Of a DNA stretch of 64,000 nucleotides, positions 48,220 to 60,938 are shown in pieces. The position numbers and the translations under genes were made by a program. The notes beneath the pieces were generated by a model. That model had not been told where the DNA came from. It saw only the letters and a program-made list of their open reading frames with translations, and did no database searches. The stretch comes from Centroberyx gerrardi (Eukaryota > Chordata > Actinopteri > Beryciformes > Berycidae): NCBI RefSeq assembly GCF_048128805.1, contig NC_136004.1:20188284-20252283 (forward strand), written 5' to 3'. Position 1 is the stretch's first letter; each line of letters opens with the position of its first letter.

Positions 48220-49428
48220 ATGAATGGTAACACTATCCATCCAGCCAACACCACCACCACAACAGCAGGAGGAGGCCCAGGCGTGGCAGCGCCCCCAAGA
48301 GGCTGGAGGGAGTTCTGCGAGCTGCACGCCATCGCCACAGCCCGGGAGCTGGCTGGACACTACCGGAGCTTCGCCAGAGAGCGGCCCCAGCATGACGTGC
48401 TCCCACCGGAAACCTTTTCCAAGCAGTTCACCGACCTCTTCCAGCAGCACTTCTGCTGTGAGGTCGACAAAGATGGAACTCCCCTCAACCAGAACACATG
48501 CTCTACCACTGCTGGTAGCACTTCCCCTACCACTCCAGTGGCCCCTCCCCTCCCGCCTCCCCCTACCCCACAGGCTGTGATCGGTCGACTGCGGATCACG
48601 TCCTTCTCTGGGGCGCTGGACTACCGGGAGGCGGGCCGACCGAGTGGAGGAGCCGCGCTATTCGCTGTCATGTCCCCGAAGGCCGAGCCGGTGGCGGTGA
48701 GCCGGGAGCAGGAGCAGCCACTGCGATGTTCTGCGGGAAACCCCTTATCAGGAAACCCAGTGGTGCTCAGGGGGTCAACTCGTAGTATTGGCGGCGGGTC
48801 ATTGCTGGTTCGTAGCCATAGCAACGAGGAGGTCTCTGGCACTGATCGTCGCCAGGCATCTGAACGGTACTCCTCCGACTCCACAACCTCCAACCCTGGC
48901 CATGACGTCACGCACTTCTCTGTCAGCCAAATCCGCCAGAGCGTTAGACGGCTTTTCAAGAAACGGCCCGTTCCCAGTCCCCCCTCCCACCAGGACCTGT
49001 CTCCTAGCAATCCCAACCCCACCACGAACAACAGCAATCCACCAAACAATGGCGACAGAGTGGGCGGGGTTTCCTCCATGATTGAGCAAGTGACGCCTCT
49101 GTCATCCTCCTCTTCCCTAAACCCTGAAGCCACGCCCCCAGCCTCTTCTCACACCTCTATGGCTGGAGCAGCCTCTCACTTCCTGGATCGTTTCCGTTGG
49201 TTACGCAGCGGGAGCATGAGGCAGAGGAGGTCGGAGGTGAGTGGCTGCTGTAAAGAGGGCCAACTGAGGTACCTGCTGGTGGACGACACTATCTCAGACA
49301 CTCAGCCTCGCTGGCAACGCTGCCGCCTGCTGGTCAGGAGGACCAGGGACGCACAAGGAGGAGGAGGAAGAGGAGGAGGAGGAGGAGGAGGGGAGAAGTA
49401 CCAGCTAGAACTTTATGATCCTCCAAAG
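48220..49428 (+). CDS. sh2b3: sh2b3 (LNK adaptor) first coding exon
   Basis: This exon encodes 403 codons in phase 0, from MNGNTIHPANT to the donor GTAGAA after LELYDPPK. SH2B3 is a cytoplasmic adaptor that binds phosphorylated cytokine receptors and JAK2 through its SH2 domain and restrains signalling in blood and immune cells. The N-terminal dimerization region (about 27-86) contains RGWREFCELHAIATARELAG and QFTDLFQQHFCCEV, with the Phe pattern of the SH2B zipper; it is closer to SH2B3 than to SH2B1. A Ser/Pro-rich linker follows, then a basic segment SVSQIRQSVRRLFKKR (234-249). The PH domain starts at about 345 (KEGQLRYLLV) and is interrupted by a Gly-rich run. The rest of the PH domain, the SH2 domain and the CBL-binding tail are not in the window. 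The ORF runs on 30 codons past the donor without homology. Confidence 0.94.
49350..49394 (+). repeat. Coding GGA/GAG triplet repeat in the sh2b3 PH domain
   Basis: GGA triplets with AGA/GGG variants encode a Gly-rich run of about 12 residues between RRTRDAQ and EKYQLELYDPP. This is the position of the loop between early PH-domain strands. Being a perfect-type triplet repeat, it is likely length-polymorphic. Confidence 0.9.
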
Positions 49429-50005
49429 GTAGAAACACATGCTCGTACACATTTATACTGGCACATATATTACACAAGTCATGTACACATTACTAGTTTG
49501 ATTCTGGTCGTGTATTAATCTTTGGTTTACTTAAATGTGACATACTTTGACAGAATAACTTACACTAGATGCTGGTCGCAGCTAAAAATGTTGAAATTAA
49601 GTACAGGATTAATGCTAATCACTATATAGAAGCCATATCACCATGTTTACAGCTCAAAAATTTATCAGATATTCAGCATGGAATCACTGCACTTGTGTAG
49701 CATAATCAATGGCTGACAGTTTTCATAGGGTTTCTGTAGTTCTAAATGCAGTAGATATCTGCTACCATTGGAGCTATTGACTGCCTGCAAACCTTGCAAA
49801 TCTTTGGGGAGCTTTTTCTCAGAACTCTCCACAGCGTAGAAACATTTAACAACCGGTAGCTTCCTCAATTTTTCTTTGGTATTGGTGCAAGATGCATCAT
49901 TTTGTAGATCTGCTTGTGTTCTTCAATAAAATGAAAAACCACAAGAGCCTTTTAGGGTCTGTTAGTGCCGATATACCAGGCTGTGTCCCAAATACATGCA
50001 CATAA

Positions 50006-50009
<4 letters not shown>

Positions 50010-50050
<41 letters not shown>
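50010..50050. repeat. (CA)n microsatellite
   Basis: Uninterrupted CA array of about 20 units. Confidence 0.95.
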
Positions 50051-50052
<2 letters not shown>

Positions 50053-51399
50053 CATTTCCTGTTTCCAGCTGTTTCAGTCTCAGGGGTTCCCCCCCCTCCT
50101 TCTTCAAACCATCTCTCATCTCTCCCTAGTGTTGTTTTGTTTTCATAATTGATCTTTGCTGCATCTAAGAAGCTCCTTTTGGTATACAGTAGGCCACATG
50201 ACAGAACAAGAGCAAAGTAGTGATGACATTTAGCATTGCCTCAGAAAACTTCACGTTTCGCCGACGGCTCTCATCACATCTTTGCCTTGAGTGATTGATT
50301 TGTTTTTCAACTGCAGCTACAGAGTGTGCTGTGATGTAGAGCAGGCCTTGGTTTTAACTGTATTGAAGTAGCCAAACAGTGATAGTACTAGTCTAGTCAG
50401 AGCTTGGGAGTAATGAAAATCATGTTCGCTTGTCATGCATGCAGTGGCGTCATTGTTAGCCTAAAATCCATCCTATCCTTTCTGTCAGACTGATAACTTT
50501 CTAAGATAAAAGAGAATTATTGCTTGTTAACCTGGCTGAAGAAACTTGAGGAAGAAGAGTGGCTGTTGGTATCATTACCTCGATTTAATCTCTTGAGGTT
50601 TTACTGATTACTGTGAAACGTTCCCTCATCATAGACTACTTTTTCGTAGTAGCACTCTGAGCTTTAGCACTTGGCCTAGATGTTAACTTTGTGCTCAGTT
50701 ACCTCGAGGAATCGGCATGAATTAATGTAGTCTTCCTCTACCCGAGGGTGAGTGAGTTAGATATGCCTCCTACACTGTTTCCTGTTTGTTTGGGGTCTAC
50801 CTCAGCCAGTCTTGACTTTTTTACTTAACATCCCATCATTAACACATCAGAATTTAAAAGCACAGCAATCAGAACATGAGAAAATTACATCACATGCATA
50901 TATTTGCAGTATGTAGGTTTGAATCCTTGGGGTTATGAGAGGGATAGAAACAATAAAGATCATCTTGTGTTCCCTTGACTTTGCTTGACAGCTCATCACA
51001 GCACAACAGGATGTCTTTTGTCTTGTATGCAGTTGCTTGGCTCCCCACGAGACCGATCGCATACAACTTTATGAAATGTCCCGATGGGGCCAGCTGCAGG
51101 GCTGCATGTGCTCACACACCCAGTCCCCCCAGATCCCTAAACCAGTAACCACAGCGACTAGGTTAAATGCTGTCCTGGCCGCCACCATCTTTACAGGTCA
51201 TTGGATGCAGAAGTCAGTCTCTTCAGGGTGTGTGCAAGTGTGTATTTTGGCACAAACATGGCTTAATAAAAAGACTCTGCATGCGTGTGTGCGCGTTTGC
51301 TTGTAGTGTTTTATATTTAGCAGCCCTGCGCTCTTCAGCCAGCTGCAGCCCTAACCATGTGTGTGAGGTAATTCAGTTGATGATAGAGCCAGAGCTGTC

Positions 51400-51402
<3 letters not shown>

Positions 51403-51456
<54 letters not shown>
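51403..51456. repeat. (TG)n microsatellite
   Basis: Uninterrupted TG array of about 26 units. Confidence 0.95.
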
Positions 51457-51458
<2 letters not shown>

Positions 51459-52289
51459 ATGTATGCGTGGTCAGAGGGGGGAGGCGTTGGTGGTGGGGAT
51501 TTGCCTGGCTGATTGCAACGATGTTTTAGTTAGCCAACTGCATTGCTGCTCTCCCTCTCCTTATGGGTTTTGTGTGTGTATGTGTGTGTGTGTGGAATCT
51601 TGGCAGGGCGGAGAGTTAAGGCCCTGAGAATAGCCTTAAAAGGAAGGAGAGCTGTGGAGTAGCATGCACACATTTAAACATACACACACAGACACGCACA
51701 CACACACACACAAAAAACACATGCATTCACACTCTACAAAAAAGTAATTTAGATGCATAAACTTAGAATTTGCTGGGGTCGCTATGTTATTGCGTTTGTT
51801 CCTTTTTGCAGACTTAAAGAGAGATTTCACACATCGATGGCTTCTGTCTGTGACTGTGTGTGTCTGTAGGTGTGTGCACACACCGTACACATATCCTGAC
51901 TGCATACAAAGAAATCCATGGGTAGCGAACATGCTTGTGTCTTCTTATGCATATGTCTTATGCTTATGCCTGTCTCTTATGTGTGCGGACTACAGTAGCA
52001 ATGTTGATGGATTCATTTTGCAGAAAGAGGAAGCTGCATAGAGGCTGATAATGTGTGTGTTTGCGTGAGAAGGCTCCAGGGAAGGCAGCCCCTAGCTCCC
52101 AAGACTGAGTACAAGATATTCTGCTGTCAGATTTCATACTAACACGTTACATTATTAATGCTCATTATCATCAGGCTTAGCTATGGACTTTAGTTTAAAC
52201 GCTAAAATTTGGAAAAAAGACAAAGCAACAGTAAACATGTCGTCCCCCACGGAAGATACAGTCCCCCTCTGGGCAAGCACTAACAAATG

Positions 52290-52500
52290 TCACCCTGTTT
52301 TGACCTGTATTTATCGTACCCCCCTCCTTGGGCCAATTATATTTGGAAAATGCTGGAACACAGTGGCGAGATGCAACATTTCTCCAAGTTTCGTCAAAAT
52401 CAATCAGTGGAGTCTGCGAATGAACAGATGGAGACGGATCCATAGTCCTCTCCCCAATTCCATTGTTGGGGACAAAAACCATCCTCGTTGGTCCTTGTGA
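52290..52500. repeat. Interspersed repeat fragment sharing AAGTTTCNTCAAAATCA phrase
   Basis: AAGTTTCGTCAAAATCAATC is followed by CAGTGGAGTCTGCGAATGAA, GGATCCATAG and CCAATTCC. The first phrase matches 6375-6400 (AAGTTTCATCAAAATCAGAC, CAGTGGTGTCGCAGATG), so the two places carry copies of one repeat family. Confidence 0.5.
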
Positions 52501-54705
52501 GAATTTTTGTTCAGTTTTTTCAAATGTCAAACTGAGGTTGCTCTCATCTCTGCCTTGTTTGCTGCAGATGAACCCGCAAGTGTTAACCCGCTAAGTTTAG
52601 TTCACTTGGGGAGGTGAGAGCATCCCAGTGGACTTTAGGTGTGCAACAAACGAGCGCTTTGTAGTTTGCCTGAGAGAGGTGGTCTTATATCGCTGTCAAA
52701 TGAGCTCTGAAACAGCTAGTTAGAGGTGAGAATGCATTCAGATCAAAGACAGGAAAGCAGCCTAGAGATTTGACTTTTTTCGAACATCTTCGAATGTTTC
52801 CAAATGTGCATGCTTTCTGTTATTTAGCTAAATAATGCTGCAATATCAAGCGTGTTGATGTGTACACAAAACTGCAAAACTTAGTACAATATGTGAGTAA
52901 GGCAGGACCCATGTAAACTCCATACTCTTCTGTAACTGTGTTGTATGTTCTTAGTTGGAGTATGCATAATCGCAGAAATATATTATATATGCAGAGGACT
53001 CCAGTTTTAGTTGCATTAATAGAGTCCAGTCAGAACATGTAGACACCTTAATTGCATTTCTTCAAGTGTGATGCAGTTGTGCGTGTGGAGTTGGTGACAG
53101 AGCTCATGTTGTTCTATCAGAGGCGAGGCAAAACTCGCAGGAACCACAAGTATCATGTAAACCGTATTGTTCAGAGAGATTTCACTTTATAGAATCATGT
53201 AATCATGTAAATAGCTTACTCACACTGTTTGTCTTACTTGAACAATAGGTAGGCAATAGTCACATTGTTATGCGCATGTAAACATAGCCGTTGACAGTGA
53301 ACTGTGTAACCAATGCAGCTCGATGTTTGAAAAATGTTATGTATTTATTTTTTAATCGTCTCTGTTGTCAAAGTGGAAATGACAGGTTTTGTATTTGTCC
53401 AGTCCAAAATTTTGACCAGCATGATCACATGGCTTCATCCATAAAGTATGTTTTGTTTGCTGGCAATAGGAAAAATAACAAAACCAATGAAAAATGGCCA
53501 CAGAGAAATAATTTCACTTCTGGTTTGAGCCAAGACAAACTAATTATTGGTGAAAAAAAAACCTTGCTAGTAGCTAGAGCTGCCGTCTGTCACTTGCTAT
53601 TTCCATGTAAGCTGTGAAAAGATCAGTATGACACAGACACCTATGGGAGTCTTTACGATTACGATAATAGTAAAAATGGCATGTGCCCCAGTTTTACAGT
53701 TGTGAAATAGTGTGGGCTAGGTGATTTTCATTTGGAGAATTGATTTTGAATCAACAAAAAGCGTGATATGATGTGTGTTTGTTTCTTTGGAACCTGAAAT
53801 CTTGTGCCAAACACTTAACTAGCTATGTAAATGAAAGTTATCCTAACTGAATTTCTTACAAGTTGAGTAAAAGAAAATATTATAAAATTCTACAACAATC
53901 CACTTGCTCATACTATGGGTGTGATCCATTGTTATACCGGTGTGTTTGTATTGATTTGGTTTGCAGGGTAAATCCGTTATGATATGTTGAGGTCATACCT
54001 CATGATTGTGTTTAACTGGCAATTATACACAAGCAGAGTTTGAGGTCTACATGTTGTTTTGGAAATAGAATGACAAAGAGCCTAATTCAGGCAATATTAT
54101 ATAGCAGTGTTGGAGAAGTGGAACTTGTTTGTCAGCTGAAACAAACAGAAACCTAATGGTCTTGGTCTTGTCTCAGTCTCTGGCCTTAAATTATCTGTCT
54201 CGGCTTGTTCTTTAGCTTTGGTCTTGAGTTTCTTGGTGAGAATAAACTTACATGTTATGATGTTCCATAAGCCAAACATTTATGTTTGTGCTACTTTGAT
54301 TATTTAGACTACACCTTACGCACAGAGAAGAAACTAAATGTGTGACATTGATTGTGGGATGTCGTTAATAGTGTAACTTTGAAAAACTTGGATAGTTTTT
54401 CTGCAAAATGTCTCTGAACCTTCTTGAGTTGTGGTCTTGACTTGATCTCCACTGAGGTAACAGTGAACCCCACTTTCCTTTCTTCTGATGTACAGTAGTC
54501 AAGGCCAAAGACAAGGTTAGTGTCTCTCTCTCTCCCTCGCTCTCTCTACCTCTGTCCTTCTGTCTCTGTCAAAGTGTCTTGCCAGGAAAATCCTGGTGTT
54601 CTGTCTTACAAAGTCAGTTCCCACAGACTGCTGCTGTCTGATGGCGGATATGTTTCCTCTAGACCTCCTGTAGGCTACATCTTAATCACACCACTCTCAT
54701 CTCAG

Positions 54706-54708
<3 letters not shown>

Positions 54709-54762
<54 letters not shown>
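54709..54762. repeat. (TG)n microsatellite
   Basis: Uninterrupted TG array of about 27 units. Confidence 0.95.
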
Positions 54763-54764
<2 letters not shown>

Positions 54765-55235
54765 AGTGTTTGTGCTCTTGCATATGTTTGTTCCAGCTTT
54801 TCTAGCCTTAATCTTTTCCACATGGTTTCATTTTGTGCGTACGTGTGGCTACAGTATGTATCATGTTCCTCTGAGTTTGTCCCTCTGTGTGTGTATTTAC
54901 TTCGTGTATGTGTACTTTGTGAGAATGTGTGTAGTTTGTGTGTAGTTGATGTGTGCGTGCGTGTACTTTCTGTGCGTTCTTACGTATATTTTGATGCATG
55001 TTGGCTTATATGGTAAAAGCGTTGTCTTTTCTTGGCCTTTCCGTCCCATCAGGGTCATGTGACACGTTATCTTGAGCCTTCAGTAAAAAGAAAATAAAAG
55101 GAGTAAATAGGCCTGGTAAGCACGGCAAATGTGGAGTTATGCCTCATTAAACCAACAGTCAAATGTGTATGTGTTTCAGTGTGCTTTTATGCATGTTTAT
55201 TTTTGTGCATTTTTCTGTCTGCATCCATCCAGTGC

Positions 55236-55238
55236 TTC

Positions 55239-55272
<34 letters not shown>

Positions 55273-55302
55273 CCCCCCCCCCCCCCCCCGCCCCCCCTCT
55301 CT
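55236..55302. repeat. (TC)n and poly-C tract
   Basis: TCTCTC repeats run into a run of about 17 C, one G and then CCCCCC. It is capable of triplex or i-motif structure. Confidence 0.92.
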
Positions 55303-56380
55303 TGCACTGACAGCGAGCGAGGAGTTTGCAACATCAGTGGAAAATACTTTTCCAACAACCAGACCCTGCTGTCCATCTGTTCTGTGTTACTTGTTGTACT
55401 TCAATCTCTCAGATGGCAACATGCAGCGTTAATTTGGCTCTTGCTGCATACCACAACTAAGGCTCTGAACACATGGGCCCAGTCAACCGAACCAGAAACA
55501 GAATGAAACCAACCAAGAGAGACACAGGAAACGCAACAGCAGGAGACATGAGAAAGACAGAGGGACTGACAATTAGGTTTACAGACAGGCAAACAGGCAA
55601 AGAGGACAGACAGAGAGAAAGAGAGATCAGGGTGTCTGCAGGTCTGTGAAAAGTCTGAAAATGTTAAGTCTGAAAATTTTAGTTTTTCCTTGGTGCACTA
55701 CTTTCCTAGTGAGAAGTCTCCCTGGTTGCACAGATGCATATTTTACTGTGTATTTTGCTCTTGAGGTTGATTTTTGGGGTAAAGTTGGTCTTAAATTTGT
55801 GTTTAAAAAGTCTTACAAGTCAGAAATTGATAGATGGACAGGTATAGATGGATAGATATAATCTGCTGGTGTTTTTTCTTTCATGTCATCGTTGACATTA
55901 TTGGTGTGAAATAGTGCAGTTAGACAGACAGTCTTATATGTGGGAATATGGATGAGCTCCTTCCTCCGTTTTGGTACAAACACACAGAACGGGATTATTA
56001 CAAAATGTGCATCCTGTAAGATTTAATCTTGTTGTCACATCTTGGCTCAAGGCATATGCCTGTGTTTTATAAATTGTGAGGCAAAAATAAATAGGCTTGC
56101 ATTTTATGTAGATGTATTGTAGAGAATACCTGCCATTTACAAACACAAATAGCATTGACACCAGTGTCTAGAGCAAAGCTAACCCCTTATGTATGTGTGT
56201 TTGTGTGTGTGATGATGCTTAAGACAAGAAATCAGTTTCATTTTACATCATTACCGTCTTGGTATTACACCCACTAGGCCAATCTGTTTCTCTTTCCAGG
56301 GATAGAGACTCATGAAACCTAGAAATGGTGCCGCAAACCACTGATTCAATCATGTAATGGATATGAATTATCATTTGTGC

Positions 56381-56383
<3 letters not shown>

Positions 56384-56413
<30 letters not shown>
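56384..56413. repeat. (TG)n microsatellite
   Basis: About 15 TG units. Confidence 0.9.
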
Positions 56414-56417
<4 letters not shown>

Positions 56418-56924
56418 GCTGTGGGTCCATAAAGAACACATCTGCTTTAACCAGACACTAATGCGTTACACTGTATACAGAGTTAGTCCCCTGTTTAATA
56501 GCAACTAATAGTGTTTTCCTGACATTTAAAATAAAATATAGTAAAATACCCCTTTGAACATTTTCTAGTTGTTTACATTATGTTGTTCTTAACATTCTAA
56601 CAAACTTTCTTATTACAGTACTTTCCATAATGGTGAGTCACAAATGTTTACTTGGTTGCACTTATTATAATCAACTCTTGGTAAAAGTGTCAGCTAAATT
56701 CCTAGAATCTAAAATGTAGATAAATGATAAAGAAAATACTGAGAACAAACATGCTCTGTATCTCCTCTCTGGTTAAGTAAACTGGATCACATAAACTTTT
56801 GTGGCTTTTCTACCCTCCATTTTCTCACTGCTGTCCCGCCTGAGACTGTGAGTCTTCTTCACTCTTGGTCTCACAATATTGATAATAACAGTTGATGTTT
56901 TGGCTGCACCAGACGCCTGTCTCA

Positions 56925-57185
56925 CCAAGCGACTTAATGGGTTAGTGAGCTAACTTTGGGCCTAACTCTCGCTTTTCGGTCTCACGAAGGTGGCTCAATT
57001 TTAACCGGGGTAGATCACCATGGTAACCCATCCTGCACAGCTGACTTGCTCCAGTTCAGGTTAATACATCAGAACGGATAAAAGGCCCGCCTCCTCACCA
57101 ATCAGCTCTGTGGAAACATGGAGTCACCATTCCTACAGGATCACAATATGAACAGAAACATTTCATTCTGACAAGTAATTAAAAA
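56925..57185 (+). mobile_element. DNA-transposon fragment, possibly Harbinger 5' part
   Basis: The stretch GGTAGATCACCATGGTAACC, then CAGCTGACTTGCTCCAGTTC, then CACCAATCAGCTCTGTGG, leading to ATGGAGTCACC at 57118, resembles a teleost repeat I recognise. The short reading MESPFLQDH resembles the N-terminus of Harbinger-type transposases (MxxPFLxDP). Nothing further of the coding region is visible. Assignment is tentative. Confidence 0.4.
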
Positions 57186-58784
57186 AAAAAGCTTTACATG
57201 GGGAAACTACTGAATTAACAGATAGTAAGAAGGGCTGTTGGCAGGACGATGGTGTCTACAGACTGGTAGAACCACTTTCCGTGATGATTTATTATATCAG
57301 AGATATAATAGAGAATATTTATTAGGTTGCATCAGATATAATGAATGTTTGTAGTATTTCCAGGCTATAAAAGAGGGCTCATAACAAGTAGCAGGTAGCT
57401 TACATTAGTTTACCATAGTTAAAAATAGTGAATGAAACTTAGGCCTAGTGTTGCATCAGTGAGACATACAAGCTGTTTAAGGTGTTAATCACGAAACCTG
57501 CTTTCTCTCTTACAGAATTTGTTGCCATAACGTACATGATTGGAGTTAATTTTGCATTTTGTGTTTCATACACATTGATTTAAAAAGTCCTTACAAACCA
57601 CATTTACTTGGAACTTGGCTTTTAAGATATAAATGGAGTACAAGATTAGTGCTAAGCAAAGCCATCATTAGTAGCTCTTGTCAGGAATCTAGTGAGTCAT
57701 GGTGAGTCTCGACTCCCTACCCAGTTAAAACCCACAAATTTCCAAGGAAAGCATTTGGTGTAAATATAACTAATTCCTCTAAGCCACTACAACCCTTCAG
57801 TTGTTCTGGGTTACATTATAAGAATATCCAACGATTCACAGAGAGGAAGGGTATGGAGACGTCTATTATCAGAGATTTATATGCACAAAACAAAACAAAT
57901 ACAATTTTGGGTGGATCAGTTTTGCCCTGAGCACCCCTTTTTTGAATCGACCAGGTCTTGCTTGCTGGCTCCCTCTCATGCATGGCCTGGACACCGGACA
58001 CCAACTGCAAGTGTTGACTTTCCAATTGTTCTCCCATAGATTTGTGATTCAAAAGTTCACACTGGAGCAGAATACAATTGATCAAAATTATAGATCACAA
58101 CCCTCTCTGTGTGAGAGGTCTAGCAGGGCAAGCTAGTGACATTTTGGGCAGCTGGGTGTTATAGTGAATAAGGAGACAGCCCTCAACCAGAGGAAGGTCA
58201 AGCCCCCTTGTCGGCAACAGAGCCGCCCTGCTGTATGAAATGAGTGAAAAGAGAATTTCGAGTATCGTATTCTTATTATTTCTCAACGTGCATCTTATCT
58301 CACTTCTATATCACTTCTTGCCCTGCAGTTGAATGTTTTCTAACTTCGCAAAAAGAAAAATGACTGCAAAGCAGAGGAGCTCTGGCTAAGATGTGGTGAA
58401 CAACAAAGCTCACAGCTTTGAGGCAGTTTGCTACTACAACCGAGTGTGTAGGTTTAACATTTGACTTGTTTTCTCGCTGCTATTGTATTAAGAGCTAAAA
58501 CTTCATCTCGTCTGTATGAGTGCAGCGTGGAAAACTTCTCTCACACCGTTGAATATGCCTGAATGTGGGAGGAGTGTTGAATTTTATTGCAATAGTGTGA
58601 GTGTGTGTATTTCAGTGTGACAGAAAATCTAGAGAAACATCTAAAGGAAGTAAAGTGGTTAGAGTCATGTGGTCAAGATGTTTGTGTCAGATCTCTCTCG
58701 CTCTCTTTCTTTCTAGTTCTTTCTCTTGCTCTCTGCAAAATGGGTTGTAATGCGGTCTTTGTGTGTGTGTGTGTGTGTGTGTGT

Positions 58785-58830
58785 GTAATTTCCCCATTGA
58801 GATCAAGATCAATAAAGTTTCATCTTATGG
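58785..58830 (+). repeat. Possible Rex1/CR1-type LINE 3' tail
   Basis: AATTTCCCCATTGAGATCAA followed by ATCAATAAAGTTTCATCTTA resembles the AATTTCCCC...GATCAATAAAGTATC tail of fish Rex1-like LINEs. Confidence 0.45.
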
Positions 58831-58854
58831 TTTGTGTGTTAATTGTTAATGCGA

Positions 58855-58877
58855 GTGTGTGTGTGTGTGTGTATGTA

Positions 58878-58924
<47 letters not shown>
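58855..58924. repeat. (TG)n(TA)n compound microsatellite
   Basis: A TG/TATG tract runs into about 22 TA units. Further TG tracts flank it at 58758-58786 and 58972-59017. Confidence 0.95.
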
Positions 58925-58927
<3 letters not shown>

Positions 58928-58970
58928 TGTGCACCTTTTTTCCTGTCATAACCTCTTTGTGGGGGTCCTT

Positions 58971-59006
<36 letters not shown>

Positions 59007-60360
59007 TGTATGTGTGTTAGTATAACCTAGAACCACATTGCTAGTGCACCTGACCTTGCTGAGTTGTTTGTGGAAAGCCCCTAAAGCAAAGCTGCGCTAC
59101 ATCTTCACCTTGACAGTTTTCTCTTGCTTCTCTCTTGGCCTCTGTTCTTCATACACACACACACACACATCCATCCATACACACACCACACATACATACT
59201 GTTCATCATTCTTCAGTCAAATCCCTTGTGCACAGCCTGTAGATCCTCTCAACTCCAAAGCTGCAGCTCCCGAAAAGTTGAGCAAAACATTGAGCGGCCT
59301 GGAAAACCTAAAGGTTCGGTTGTCACCTTTCCTAGTGCCTGTTGTTGTCTTTGATAGGTGCAGCTATACCTGTGGTTTGTGTGTGTGTGTCTGCTTTGCT
59401 CTACTCTACTATCCTCTCCACTCCTTTCCACTCCACTCTCTTCTACCCTACTCTACTTTACTCTGAGTCAGATCTCCAGCCAGCTAAACCTTCTCTAAGC
59501 CCCCCCGATTCTCTCCAGGCAAGTCCTTAGCCTGGTTTCCATTACAGGGCCAAACACAGCTAACATTTATTCATTATCTGTGCCTCTCAGTTTCCCCTTC
59601 AAAAAAAACTGTGACTCATTTTTTTTATCCTGTTGCCAACAGAGATGATTTGTCAATTGGGCTATAGTTTCTCACTAAGCAAACAGTGCTTTTTGATCCT
59701 GCATTATAAACATTTAGAGTTTGCTCTGGCCCTGGCAAGTCCCACTTGGCTTTGACTCTGCTGTGGAAAATGTTATCATGGCGAGATCTCCTTCCCTATA
59801 TAAACCTGGTTCTGGCTCAGTCGTTCTAGGAACTGCGGTCAGAAGGGGTAAAACTGCACCATAAGGCTTATTCTGAGACAATGGTGTGGCACTGGGGCAG
59901 AAGGGAAAGGAAGGGCAACGAGAGAAAAACGTTTTTTTCACTTTCTGGCCGAGTCAAAAGTGGCTTGCTCTGTTTTCAAAAATCAATTACAGCAAATTTG
60001 TTTTATCATCTCTGTCCAGTGTTAGAGGTAGAGCCTCTGTGAGGTCTCCACAGTGGTTAATGTTAGGGTGAAAGTAAGAGTTGCGTTTTATAATTGAGGT
60101 GGGTGAAAATTATGGTGATATTTTTTGTTTTGCAGGGCAGGAAAGGAGTTAAAGAGCGGGGCGGATGTAGAGAGCAATGTTGCTTTATGAACTGAAGACA
60201 AATACGTTTACTAGTCTTTTTACATGCGCACAGTTAGTGGACACACACACGCCCATAACTGACCCACACACATACACACACACACCCATAACTGACACAC
60301 ATAAAGCCTTACACACGTGGATGAGTTGTGCATGCGTGAGATCTCTCTTACACACAAGCC

Positions 60361-60938
60361 AAGTTCCCATCCAACTGACAAGTGAATTTTGAGCAAATGT
60401 TTGAAATGTTGCAAAAAAAAAATCCAAATCAGATGTATTTCCTTTCCAGCACTTTGGTTGAAGCGCATAAATAGTTGTCATGAACATAGAACACATGTAC
60501 ATAAGAAAAAAGTCTCTCAAGAATTGATTAGTATTGGGCAAGTTGTTATTTTTCTTTCATGTCAGCTGCTGTTGCCCATACTTTATGCTGTCCATAGCCT
60601 AAAACAAAGAAATACACTATTGCACTATTCTCATGCACAAACTAATGGTCATATAACAGCAACAGGAGCCTTATACATGGGAGCAACAGTGTGTATGACA
60701 TTTTTGGGAGGTTGCAGTGGACAGATATTTTACAGATAGCCTTTGCCTGCAAACGTACCTCATTATTTATTCAACAAATTGTGTTTCCATCGCTATTTAT
60801 CACAGAATTTCTTTATTGACTAAACATTTTTCTACCTCAAGTGAGTGTAAAAATATTTTAACAACATTTGAGATTTCCTTTCAGCCTCTCTTAAGTCGAT
60901 ACATCTTTATTCGCATAAAAATACTTGAATGGAAACCC
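60361..60938. mobile_element. Possible MITE with CCCATCCAACT / TTGAATGGAAACCC ends
   Basis: The left end AAGTTCCCATCCAACT and the right end ACTTGAATGGAAACCC are imperfect inverted complements (about 11/16). Subterminal phrases GCGCATAAATA (left interior) and CGCATAAAAATAC (right) fit a recurrent teleost MITE pattern. There is no ORF of note. Confidence 0.35.

Noticed and set aside
49558..49600. Shared phrase GCTGGTC[G/A]CAGCTAAAAAT here and near 43592
   Set aside because: About 20 matching bases only; too short to define a repeat family by eye.
52905..53290. Possible MITE between two CATGTAAAC words
   Set aside because: The two words are in direct, not inverted, orientation and no target duplication is visible.
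54495..54514. Possible 20-nt micro-exon (reading VVKAKDK) similar to a PH-domain strand
   Set aside because: Too short to judge, and it does not join in frame with the sh2b3 DPPK donor to give PH-domain sequence.
59221..59311. Exon-like segment (AG-flanked, frame reading PVDPLNSKAAAPEKLSKTLS) inside the presumed sh2b3 intron
   Set aside because: The donor would be the weak GTTCGG, the translation matches neither the PH nor SH2 part of SH2B3 nor any family I know, and the surrounding ORF is built from CA repeats. Protein search would be decisive.
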